26,654 bases of DNA, from NCBI GenBank assembly GCA_965659675.1, contig CBFHWY010000039.1:1-26654 (forward strand). Reading direction: 5' to 3'. The notes under the pieces were generated by a model. That model had not been told where the DNA came from, did not search any database, and saw only the letters and a list, made by a program, of their open reading frames with translations. Of this stretch, positions 13,163 through 21,250 are shown in pieces; the first letter of the stretch is position 1; each line of letters begins with the position of its first letter. The stretch comes from CBFHWY01 sp965659675 (lineage in GTDB: Bacteria > Bacteroidota > Bacteroidia > Flavobacteriales_G > Salibacteraceae). Position numbers and translations under genes: made by a program.

Positions 13163-16100
13163 TAGAAATCCAAACCTAGGGATAAATGGGTAATCGATTG
13201 TTGAATTCGACGATCTTCCACTCCCCAGGCATAATCAAGGCGCACAAAGTAGCCCCACAATTTTGCTCTTAACCCGGCACCATAGCTCGCTACGATCGGA
13301 TCTTTTTTATTGTCCAAATAGATGGTAAGTGGAGCCTTTTCAATGACATATGTGTTAAACTGATTGCTTTCGCTGTAAGGATTCCAGCCTGTCCAGGCCG
13401 ATCCAACGTCTCCGAATGCGACCAATTGGAAGTTGGTTGCAAACTCACTCTTTAGTGGGCGATTTGAGAAGTACTTGAATACTGGCCACCTTAATTCAGA
13501 GTTGATCACCGCGAAACTATTTCCATTTCTGATGTTCTGAATAAAACCTCTCATGTTCGTTCCGATGGTCTGGAATCGATAATTCTGATCTGTGGCGATC
13601 TGTGTTTGACGATCAAAGCGTTCTCTATCGGTGATCACAACCCAGTTATCAACCGAGCCCAAATAGTAGATCAACTTTTGTGCTCCCAATGAAGTACTCC
13701 ATGCACCTCTGATGGCGAAGATCATATCGCGATGGATCTTCTGATAATGCCTGAAATCAAGTCCAAGTACATTCAGATCCTGATCAAATAAACTGGTCAT
13801 TTGGTATCGCTCTGCAAATAGCTTAAAGCGAGTTCCGTGATATAGGTTCAATCCCTTTACTCTGGTATTGTCGTAAATAAGCTCAAGCTTTGCTCCTACA
13901 CGGACCTCATATTCGTCGTTTCTGTTTAGCCGGTTGATATCTGTAGACAAGAAAACCAATCTATCTGACCGAACAGAAGCCGTTCCGCGTAACGAGAAGG
14001 TCTCACTGAAGGGATATTTTGCCTCATAGGAGAGCTTATTGATGTGCAACCTTTCCGCGCTGAAATCATTCACAAAGGTGATATGCTGACGCTGGAAGGT
14101 GTATCGCTTATCCAGCCGCTTTTTGCGGTCATCCAGTGAGATAAAGAACTCCGTATTGTTTCCTCCCAAACCGTAGCGCATTCCACCTTCCAGTTTAAAA
14201 TCTTCAAAAAGATCGAGCACTCCCACCTTGAGAAGGGCTCCCATCCCTGGATTGACAAAAGGCCCACCATTAAAAGGTTGATAGAGCTGATTCGCGAAAT
14301 CGAAGTCCATGGCACTCACTAGGTTGGTTGCTGTAAAGTTCACCGAGTAATTTCTCTGTTGAGGAATCGCCCTAAGCTGAGGCTTTTTACTCGCATTCGT
14401 ATCGATCACAAGAAACCGCGACTTCTCTTCTTTTTCCTGAGCACCTTTGCTGAAACTAAATTGATAGTTGTAAATATCAATGCGTTCCCTTGTGCTATCC
14501 GGACCGATAGGTTTTGCCTCGTAGTAAACCTCCATCAGATTTTCGTAATCCTTGAACATTCCAGGCTCTTCCTCTGGTGCCTTTTCTTCTTTCATCCCAT
14601 CCTCATCGAGCTCAGGAACATGTTCTTTAAAGACGCGGAATTTCTTCTCATAGTACATCAGCTCTACAAACTGATCTGCCTCGGATGCATAATCAGACTC
14701 TTCAATATTTCGCTTGTAGTTGGTTATTTGCTCTACCCGGGTAAAATAGCGATAGTGAAAAGCCGTATCAATTCTACTAATGGCCGAATCACGCATGGCC
14801 TTATACCGGTTCTTCAGGTTATTTGGTGCAGCTGTGTAGTAATATTCATTGTTCTTTCTTTCGAGAGGCTGTCTCTCATCAAGCTCGAGAGTGTTGGTGA
14901 GTTGAATCAGATCTTTTCCCGCAGCTTCTCTGCGAAGAATGAAGATATCCTTGTTCTGTTGAAAGTCAAGTAGGCTATTCTTATCGCTCTTTAAGCTGTC
15001 ATTCGGCCGGTTTGATGCGAATATCAGATCACGTGAATTCAGTAAATATTGGGCATCCAGGTCATCGTAGATATCATCGGTGAGTTGTTTCATTGCGCTG
15101 GAGGCGATCGAAAATTCATACAGATCGGTTTGACCTCTATTCATGGCCGATAAAAGGAGCTTTTTGCCATCGGAAGAATAGTCAACGCTCAGTACTTTTT
15201 CCAGCCGGTAAATAGGCCTTTTAATGCGTTCTTCTGATTCCAGGTTGTAGAGATTGAGATAAGTATCTGCATTCTTTTCGGCGATGATACCGAGAATATC
15301 CCCTTCAGGACTCCAGGTCAAAAGCGGACTACTCAGGTCCATCACGCGATACAATTTTGTCCCACCCCGATAAACCACTTTTCGATCTCCAGATTCCAGA
15401 TCCTGGACATATACCTTATACCTCCCCAGACTATTGCTTACATAAGCGATCTTCTGACCATCGGGACTAATCTTTAATTGATAGAACTCCTTTCTTCGAG
15501 CAGCTTTCAGCGCATACTCTTCTTCAGGCATGATCTTACTGTCTTCATCGATCTCTGCTTCGGCCTGATAAAAGGCAAAGCAGTCTCTGATCAACTCCTT
15601 GATCGACAGACCAAGGACAAAGAGAAAACCACTTTCTACATTTCGGCTCACACGCGCCATGTACACAATGTTTGGTATCACCTTCGGTCCATATACCTGT
15701 TCGATATACCTCCAAATCGAGTAACCCGCAAATTCGGCCTCTTTGTTTTCGAGGCGATTGAACTGCTTGTACTTTCCGCTTACGTAGCCATCTCTAACCC
15801 GATTGGCCACCTCCGGGTCCCATGGGTGCGAGGCGTAGGTGATCAAACCATTGGTGTACCATTCAGGAATGGCGAGCAAAGCTGAATTCTTTACCACCTC
15901 TTTCCAGTTGTCGCCAAACATCATTTTGTTCACGATCACATAAGCAAGTCCGCGTCTAATCTGCTGTTCAAGCTTGTTGTAGTCTCCCTCGAAATAAAGG
16001 AAGACCTTACTACCCGAAAGTTGAGTTTCACCACCGGTGTTATAGCTTTCGTCAACGTAATCGATATTGCTCTGATGATAGTCGCTCAGCTTATTGTAAA

Positions 16101-16401
16101 TGATAAAACGCACTTTATCATTCAATCCGTAATCGAATTTACTTTCTAACTCTTTCTGGATGATCGGCGCTTTTTGCGCAGTGAATTCAGCCACTTTTCG
16201 ACCACCTGCATAGAAGTAGATGTTTTCGTTTGGGTATTTAAAATAGTACCAGAAATAATCATCATGTTGAACCCGGTTCTTTCCAAATGTCTGGTTACTC
16301 CCATTATAGAATTGAGCCTCTGCAACAGCGCTAAAGGCCAGAATAAAGGTCAGCAGACCGATAAGTTGAGCTATGTACCTATTCGAATTCAAAATGAACA
16401 A
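13162..16401 (-). CDS. Outer-membrane protein: pseudo-peptidase, PD40 propeller and Omp85-like barrel
   Basis: A 1079-residue exported protein. A signal peptide ends near AVAEAQ (30). Residues about 45-260 resemble a gluzincin 'peptidase MA' domain, but the expected HExxH is RRGLAYV (149-155) and the later E of WxxEG is N (WYTNGL, 181-186), so it should not bind zinc. Residues about 310-520 hold TolB/PD40-type propeller repeats (ISPDGQKIAYVSN, SSDGKKLLLSA). The C-terminal ~380 residues are a beta-barrel of Omp85/surface-antigen type, ending in the terminal Phe of LGLDF. No in-frame ATG exists before the signal: the start must be TTG at 16401 or TTG at 16392. Likely envelope biogenesis; function unproved. 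Confidence 0.82.
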   Translation of the reverse strand: MFILNSNRYIAQLIGLLTFILAFSAVAEAQFYNGSNQTFGKNRVQHDDYFWYYFKYPNENIYFYAGGRKVAEFTAQKAPIIQKELESKFDYGLNDKVRFIIYNKLSDYHQSNIDYVDESYNTGGETQLSGSKVFLYFEGDYNKLEQQIRRGLAYVIVNKMMFGDNWKEVVKNSALLAIPEWYTNGLITYASHPWDPEVANRVRDGYVSGKYKQFNRLENKEAEFAGYSIWRYIEQVYGPKVIPNIVYMARVSRNVESGFLFVLGLSIKELIRDCFAFYQAEAEIDEDSKIMPEEEYALKAARRKEFYQLKISPDGQKIAYVSNSLGRYKVYVQDLESGDRKVVYRGGTKLYRVMDLSSPLLTWSPEGDILGIIAEKNADTYLNLYNLESEERIKRPIYRLEKVLSVDYSSDGKKLLLSAMNRGQTDLYEFSIASSAMKQLTDDIYDDLDAQYLLNSRDLIFASNRPNDSLKSDKNSLLDFQQNKDIFILRREAAGKDLIQLTNTLELDERQPLERKNNEYYYTAAPNNLKNRYKAMRDSAISRIDTAFHYRYFTRVEQITNYKRNIEESDYASEADQFVELMYYEKKFRVFKEHVPELDEDGMKEEKAPEEEPGMFKDYENLMEVYYEAKPIGPDSTRERIDIYNYQFSFSKGAQEKEEKSRFLVIDTNASKKPQLRAIPQQRNYSVNFTATNLVSAMDFDFANQLYQPFNGGPFVNPGMGALLKVGVLDLFEDFKLEGGMRYGLGGNNTEFFISLDDRKKRLDKRYTFQRQHITFVNDFSAERLHINKLSYEAKYPFSETFSLRGTASVRSDRLVFLSTDINRLNRNDEYEVRVGAKLELIYDNTRVKGLNLYHGTRFKLFAERYQMTSLFDQDLNVLGLDFRHYQKIHRDMIFAIRGAWSTSLGAQKLIYYLGSVDNWVVITDRERFDRQTQIATDQNYRFQTIGTNMRGFIQNIRNGNSFAVINSELRWPVFKYFSNRPLKSEFATNFQLVAFGDVGSAWTGWNPYSESNQFNTYVIEKAPLTIYLDNKKDPIVASYGAGLRAKLWGYFVRLDYAWGVEDRRIQQSITHLSLGLDF

Positions 16402-16406
16402 AAAAG

Positions 16407-16414
16407 TAAAGTTA
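16407..16414 (-). promoter_or_regulatory. Possible -7 box for the large outer-membrane gene
   Basis: Minus-strand TAACTTTA, one base off TAnnTTTG. If used, transcription would start at about 16400, which would favour the second TTG (16392) as the start codon of the outer-membrane protein. Tentative. Confidence 0.25.
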
Positions 16415-16467
16415 GTGATTTACAGGGCTTCTAATTCTTATTTCTTTGCAAGCGAAGACCTAAAGAC

Positions 16468-17112
16468 ATGTTGTCAATCAAAAAACTCACATACAGTCCC
16501 TTTGCCGAAAACACATACTTGCTTTATAACGAAGAAAAGCAGGCTTGGATTATAGATCCAGGCTGTTATGAGCAAACGGAAAAAGATGATCTACGCGAAC
16601 AGATCAATTCATTAGATCTTAAACCTGTTAAACTGATAAACACCCATTGTCACCTTGATCACATTTTTGGCAATGCCTGGGTGCATCGGGAATACGATCT
16701 ATTGCCCATTGTTCCTGAGAAGGACCTTGCCCTCATGGAGCAAGCTAAAGTGCATGCTCAGCTCTATGGGATCACAGGCTTTGAAGCTTCACCAACGCCA
16801 TCAGATTATTTGATCGATGGTAGTTCTCTTTTTCTTGGTGATGATGAAGTTCAGATCATAGAGGTGGCCGGACACACCCCAGGACATGTTGTACTTTATG
16901 TTCCCGAACAGCAGTTTTTGATCGGGGGAGATGTACTCTTTGATGGAAGCATTGGACGCACTGATCTTCCAGGAGGCAATCACGATCAATTACTGACTAA
17001 TATCCGTGAACGACTTTACGTATTGGAAGACGAGGTTGTCGTATATTCAGGACACGGCGCTGAAACCACCATTGGAAAAGAGAAAAACTCAAATCCTTTT
17101 GTGAGGGCGTGA
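16468..17112 (+). CDS. Metallo-beta-lactamase-fold hydrolase, glyoxalase II-like
   Basis: A 214-residue MBL-fold protein. The metal-binding motif THCHLDH has H60, H62, D64 and H65. Further ligands follow in GHTPGH (about 135), GGDVLFDGSIGRTDLPGG (D near 154) and SGHG (near 195). The compact length and the SIGRTDLPGG segment fit the YcbL/glyoxalase II-like group that hydrolyses thioesters such as S-lactoylglutathione; the natural substrate in this organism is unknown. Its TGA is immediately followed by the stop of the convergent gene with no gap. Confidence 0.92.
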   Translation: MLSIKKLTYSPFAENTYLLYNEEKQAWIIDPGCYEQTEKDDLREQINSLDLKPVKLINTHCHLDHIFGNAWVHREYDLLPIVPEKDLALMEQAKVHAQLYGITGFEASPTPSDYLIDGSSLFLGDDEVQIIEVAGHTPGHVVLYVPEQQFLIGGDVLFDGSIGRTDLPGGNHDQLLTNIRERLYVLEDEVVVYSGHGAETTIGKEKNSNPFVRA

Positions 17113-17931
17113 TTACTGCTGACCATCTATTCCTTCAGGAATAGGCATGGCATCAACAGGAGGACAATGTTTCATGATATTGGGCCTCATCATCATAAAT
17201 CTGACAGACACAATAAAGGGTTGGTATGTGCTGCTAAAGGCTTTAATCCCTGGAATTCCGTTGGTGAATGACCAAATGTTCAATACCGGAGTTTCAATTT
17301 GAGGGATAACGATCCAGTTACCTCTTAGCTTTATGGCATAAGAGAACTTGTAGTGCAATTGCAGGTTCATAGGGCCCGTAAATTCCTCTTCAACCGGGAG
17401 TACCTGAGCCGGTTCTCTAGATTGAATAAAGTGGTAATCGAAATTCAATCCTAGGGTATTCATGATCATATGGTACTTTCCGACCTGTTTGGTATGCGTT
17501 GCATTAAAGAAGGCAGAGGCAATATGGTCACGAAAGCGCGATTTCCCTTCGCCCAATGGCAGTTTGGCATCGCTCGTATTGAAGTAATTCTCAAATTTCT
17601 CGTTTCCTGCCAAACTTTTGTATGCCACTCCATAATCGATCATACGGATCAAGTAGAGCCGCTCTGTCATTCGATAGCGACCAAGCTCAGCATACCAACC
17701 AAAGCGTCCACCACCATTTGACTCAGCCATTAATGTTGAATCCCCAGTACTTGAGATGATCTCCTGCTTTTTACCCAATAAGCTTGGAGAGTAGGTCAGC
17801 CCTGGGGCAAAAAGCCATCCGGATGGGTGATATTGAGGCTTTTTGGGTAAAAAATCCCTGTAGTGGACCTGGGCTTCCACTGCCATGCTCATTGTTAATC
17901 CGATAAGCAATAGATATGCATGAATTCTCAT
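17113..17931 (-). CDS. Exported protein of unknown function, downstream of kmo
   Basis: A 272-residue protein starting at ATG 17931; a TTG codon lies one codon earlier, but the ATG overlaps the kmo TGA by one base (TGATG), which decides the start. Residues 1-21 are a signal peptide (HAYLLLIGLTMSMAVEAQ). The mature part has alternating aromatic and polar residues (FGWYAELGRYRM, LNFDYHFIQ, LQLHYKFSYAIKL), suggesting a small outer-membrane beta-barrel or porin-like protein. No family recognised. Last gene of kynU-kmo, so coexpression with kynurenine metabolism is likely; the functional link is unknown. Confidence 0.7.
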   Translation of the reverse strand: MRIHAYLLLIGLTMSMAVEAQVHYRDFLPKKPQYHPSGWLFAPGLTYSPSLLGKKQEIISSTGDSTLMAESNGGGRFGWYAELGRYRMTERLYLIRMIDYGVAYKSLAGNEKFENYFNTSDAKLPLGEGKSRFRDHIASAFFNATHTKQVGKYHMIMNTLGLNFDYHFIQSREPAQVLPVEEEFTGPMNLQLHYKFSYAIKLRGNWIVIPQIETPVLNIWSFTNGIPGIKAFSSTYQPFIVSVRFMMMRPNIMKHCPPVDAMPIPEGIDGQQ

Positions 17932-19265
17932 CAAACCCTGGACAGTATCTTCTGCTCTACCTCATCAGAATCCCAATTCTCTTCAATGTTCTCCATTGCC
18001 ATGATCTCATCCATAATGGATTCTTGTTTTTTACCAATGCTCAAGGCCTCACTGTAGGGAGTATGTGAAAAGGTCACCATGGAATAAAGAGGAACCCACT
18101 TATCGGGATGCTTATCAAAGATCTTCTTTTCTATCTTTTTTCTCAGGAGGAACATTGGATCGGCTACCAGGTCTCTCATCTCGATGTAATTCTGAAGTGC
18201 GAGATCTGCAATCGCATCTCCGTTGGGCTTCCTGATCCTTGAGAACTCCTCAAAAATGGCTGGCCAATCCGAATTCATTTCTTCAGTCAATCGCCACCAC
18301 TCAGAGCAATCTTCGAAACCTGAATTCATACCCTGACCATAAAAAGGAACGATGGCATGGGCAGAATCCCCCATGAGTAGCACCTTGTCTTTATAGTTCC
18401 ACGGTTCACATCTTATGATCACCAGTGAAGAGGTAGGATTGTCAAAATAGTCCTTCGTGAGCTCAGGCATGAGCGGCACCGCATCAGGGAACTGCTCATT
18501 AAAGAAATCCAGAACTTCTTTTTCTGTTTGAATAGAGTTAAATGAAGGCTTCCCATCAAAAGGAAAGAAAAGCGTCACGGTAAAGCTACCATCAAGGTTA
18601 GCCAGGGCGATCACCATATATTTTCCTCTTGGCCAAATATGAAGTGCATTCTTGTCAAGCTTATGGCTTCCATCTTCGTTTGGAGGAATGGTCAGTTCTT
18701 TGTAGCCATGCGTCATGTAGGTTTGAGAATAATTGAACCTATCTTGTTTTTGCATGGTTCCGCGTATCGCAGAAAAAGCCCCATCTGTTCCATAGATCCG
18801 ATCTCCTTTTGCTTCGATTATCTCCCCATTATGCTCATCCTTGAATCGCAAACTTGCATTTTCAAGATCAACATCCAGGCAGCGTTTATTAAAGAAGAAA
18901 CTCACCTTGGGATGTTCAGCGGCGGCAAGAAGTAAGCGTTTATTCAACTCTCCTCTCGACACTGAGTAGATCGCTTCATCTTCCCTTCCATAAGCCTGAT
19001 AGCTGAGTTCTCCGTCAATGGAGTGCATCATTCGGCCCGACATCGGAATAGCGATCTCCTTGATGCTCTCAGTCATTCCTACGAGCTCAAGTGCCTTCCA
19101 ACCACGATTGGATAATGCGAGATTGATAGATCTTCCACCAATGAAATTGGCATTTCTGATATCGCCTCTGCGCTCATAAACTTCTACTTCGTGCCCTTTT
19201 TGGGCGAGCATCAAGGCCTGCAAACTCCCAACAAGACCAGCTCCAACTACTATTGATTTTTCCAT
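17931..19265 (-). CDS. kmo: Kynurenine 3-monooxygenase
   Basis: A 444-residue FAD-dependent monooxygenase that hydroxylates kynurenine to 3-hydroxykynurenine with NADPH and oxygen. The N-terminal dinucleotide motif is VVGAGLVGSLQALMLAQKG (6-24), followed by the acidic E28/E31 that holds the FAD ribose. The second FAD motif LLMGDSAHAIVPFYGQGMNS is at about 292-311. The segment GGRSINLALSNRGWKAL is highly characteristic of KMO. It starts 4 nt after the kynU stop. No tryptophan dioxygenase or 3-hydroxyanthranilate dioxygenase is visible here, so the pathway is only partly represented in this window. Confidence 0.95.
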   Translation of the reverse strand: MEKSIVVGAGLVGSLQALMLAQKGHEVEVYERRGDIRNANFIGGRSINLALSNRGWKALELVGMTESIKEIAIPMSGRMMHSIDGELSYQAYGREDEAIYSVSRGELNKRLLLAAAEHPKVSFFFNKRCLDVDLENASLRFKDEHNGEIIEAKGDRIYGTDGAFSAIRGTMQKQDRFNYSQTYMTHGYKELTIPPNEDGSHKLDKNALHIWPRGKYMVIALANLDGSFTVTLFFPFDGKPSFNSIQTEKEVLDFFNEQFPDAVPLMPELTKDYFDNPTSSLVIIRCEPWNYKDKVLLMGDSAHAIVPFYGQGMNSGFEDCSEWWRLTEEMNSDWPAIFEEFSRIRKPNGDAIADLALQNYIEMRDLVADPMFLLRKKIEKKIFDKHPDKWVPLYSMVTFSHTPYSEALSIGKKQESIMDEIMAMENIEENWDSDEVEQKILSRV

Positions 19266-19269
19266 AGAT

Positions 19270-20541
19270 CTATAATGAACTTAAACTTTCTTCCAGTATT
19301 CTGGCGAAATTGTAACAATCGGTAAATGAATTATAAAGAGGCACCGGTGCAATTCGAATTACATTGGGCTCTCTCCAGTCAGCTATAACACCATTCTGAG
19401 TAATTTGATCAAACAAACTTTTTCCTGCACCATGGCACAGGATCGATAACTGACAGCCTCTATTTTCTGGGGTGATCACCTCAAAGCTTGTGCCCTCTGA
19501 GTTTGAGGAAACCTGAGCGATCACGTATTCCAAATATGCCGTTAACTGCTTGCTTTTTGCGATCAGGCGATCCATTCCTGCCGCCATGAAGATGTCGAGG
19601 GATGCTTTATGAACCGCCATGGCCAAAACCGGGGCATTACTCAACTGCCAGGCTTCCGCGGTATTAATGGGCTTAAACTCCGACTCCATCTTAAATCGTT
19701 CTTCCTTGTCGTGACCCCACCACCCTTCAAAACGCGGAATGTCACTTTTTCCGTGATGCCTTTCGTGGATATACACGCCAGAAATGCTCCCTGGACCTGA
19801 ATTTAGATATTTATAGGAACACCATGCTGCAAAATCAACACCCCAATCGTGCAGTGCCAGCTTGATATTTCCAGCTCCATGGGCGAGGTCAAAACCAACC
19901 AAAATTCTTTTTTGCCGACATGCAGCTGCGATCTCCTTCATCGGCAGAACATGCCCAGAATAAAAGTTTACCCCACCTAACATCACAAGGGCGATCTCCT
20001 CCGAATGCGCTTCGATCTGTTCCAAAATATCTTCCAGACGCAAATGATGTTCACCCTCACGCGGTTCGAGGGCCACCAGATCATTATCCGGATCTAGACC
20101 ATGAAATCTCAGTTGTGATTTTAAGGCATAGAGGTCAGAAGGAAATGCCTTTGCTTCACATAAGATCTTTTTCTTTTTTCCCTCTGGCCTAAAAAAGCTC
20201 ACCATTAGGAAATGAAGGTTGGCCGTTAGACCATTCATTGCGACCACCTCGGATCTCTTAGCTCCAACGATCTTCGCCAAAGGCTCAGCAAACATCTCAT
20301 GATAGGAATACCATGGGTTTTTCGCCTCAAAGTGACCTTCCACTCCAAATCGGGCCCAATCATTCAGCTCCTGATCCAGTGCAGCTTTTGCTGTTTTTGG
20401 TTGCAGGCCAAGAGAATTCCCTGTGAAATAGATCACATCCCCCTCATTGTGCTTTGGGATGAGAAATTGCTCTCTAAATGAAGCAAGTTCATCCTCTCGG
20501 TCCAGTTGTTCTGCAAAGTCTTTGGAATACTCGAAGCTCAT
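19270..20541 (-). CDS. kynU: Kynureninase
   Basis: A 423-residue PLP enzyme that cleaves kynurenine or 3-hydroxykynurenine to anthranilate or 3-hydroxyanthranilate and alanine. Visible features are FTGNSLGLQPK near the N-terminus, DLAHGAGN with D218 and H221, and the PLP lysine K244 in WCSYKYLNSGPG. Length and motif spacing are normal. Substrate of kynureninase is the product of the adjacent kmo, consistent with the 3-hydroxykynurenine branch. Its start is 31 nt from the divergent methyltransferase start. Confidence 0.96.
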   Translation of the reverse strand: MSFEYSKDFAEQLDREDELASFREQFLIPKHNEGDVIYFTGNSLGLQPKTAKAALDQELNDWARFGVEGHFEAKNPWYSYHEMFAEPLAKIVGAKRSEVVAMNGLTANLHFLMVSFFRPEGKKKKILCEAKAFPSDLYALKSQLRFHGLDPDNDLVALEPREGEHHLRLEDILEQIEAHSEEIALVMLGGVNFYSGHVLPMKEIAAACRQKRILVGFDLAHGAGNIKLALHDWGVDFAAWCSYKYLNSGPGSISGVYIHERHHGKSDIPRFEGWWGHDKEERFKMESEFKPINTAEAWQLSNAPVLAMAVHKASLDIFMAAGMDRLIAKSKQLTAYLEYVIAQVSSNSEGTSFEVITPENRGCQLSILCHGAGKSLFDQITQNGVIADWREPNVIRIAPVPLYNSFTDCYNFARILEESLSSL

Positions 20542-20554
20542 AGCTTTACATTTG
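20521..20554 (+). promoter_or_regulatory. Putative methyltransferase promoter (-33 and -7)
   Basis: TTTG at 20521-20524, a 22-nt spacer, then TACATTTG at 20547-20554, both exact matches to the Bacteroidota -33 and -7 elements. It drives the plus-strand methyltransferase starting at 20573. The -33 lies inside kynU. Confidence 0.6.
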
Positions 20555-20557
20555 GCT

Positions 20558-20588
20558 CAAAAGTACAAGTTAATGCATCAGTCTGAAA
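20558..20588 (-). promoter_or_regulatory. Putative kynU-kmo promoter (-33 and -7)
   Basis: On the minus strand TTTC (20588-20585), a 19-nt spacer, then TACTTTTG (20565-20558), an exact TAnnTTTG match. The -7 lies 17 nt upstream of the kynU ATG. It interleaves with the divergent promoter, so the two probably compete for RNA polymerase. Confidence 0.6.
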
Positions 20589-21250
20589 CACCATCCTCAA
20601 GCGATTCTAAAAATCGTGGAATTGGCAGAGGAATGGATCGTTTAAGCAGTAGTTACGACCTGTTGACCAAGCTTCTGAGCCTTGGAAAAGTTCGAGCATA
20701 TCAGAAAAAAGCCATTGGTCTGGTAGAAGGTGCAGATCGCATTGCAATCATTGGTGGAGGAACTGGGAAGATCATTAATGATGTTCAGCGTGCCTTCCCA
20801 GAGTCAAAGATTCACTTCATTGAACTATCGCGTTCAATGATAGAGAATGCCAGAAAGATCCATACTCCAAATGTGACATTCACTCATGGTTCTGAGCAAG
20901 ATCTGTTTGGCAGCTATGATCTGGTCATACTTCCATTTATCCTGAATTGTTTGAACCATAATGAGTTGATCGACCTCATATCAAGGATCAAACAGAACTT
21001 ATCGCTTTCTGGCCAGATCCTGATCGTAGATTTCGATCCTTCAAGGAAGTCACCCTTGCTCAAGCTGTATCTAAAAATTCTTTATTTCGGATTTCGAGCT
21101 TTCGTTCCCATCAGTGCGAGAAAGCTGAATAATTATTTGGAGACCATAAAAGAGCTTGGGTTCAAGGAAACGAAAAATATAAGCAGCTCCGGATCATGGT
21201 ACCATTGCAGTTTACAGACTCAAAACAAGAAGGAGCAAGCCAGGGAGTAG
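20573..21250 (+). CDS. Class I SAM-dependent methyltransferase
   Basis: A 225-residue protein starting at ATG 20573; the reading frame stays open upstream into kynU, but that extension is antisense to kynU and lacks a plausible start. The SAM-binding motif I is IAIIGGGTGKII, followed by an acidic end of strand 2 (IHFIELSRSM), and motif IV-like DLVILPFILNCL. The N-terminal segment RGMDRLSSSYDLLTKLLSLG resembles the start of UbiE/MenG-like enzymes. Substrate unknown. Its last 39 nt overlap the 3' end of the convergent UbiA-like gene; a UbiE-like and a UbiA-like protein side by side could hint at a lipid or quinone-like substrate, but this is speculation. Confidence 0.82.
   Translation: MHQSETPSSSDSKNRGIGRGMDRLSSSYDLLTKLLSLGKVRAYQKKAIGLVEGADRIAIIGGGTGKIINDVQRAFPESKIHFIELSRSMIENARKIHTPNVTFTHGSEQDLFGSYDLVILPFILNCLNHNELIDLISRIKQNLSLSGQILIVDFDPSRKSPLLKLYLKILYFGFRAFVPISARKLNNYLETIKELGFKETKNISSSGSWYHCSLQTQNKKEQARE

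Noticed and set aside
14359..14973. 204-codon plus-strand frame opposite the large outer-membrane gene
   Set aside because: Antisense to a continuous coding region, with no recognisable domain.
20447..20572. 42-residue N-terminal extension of the methyltransferase
   Set aside because: It is antisense to the kynU 5' end, is Ser-rich and unlike the family; the ATG at 20573 with a promoter just upstream is the better start.
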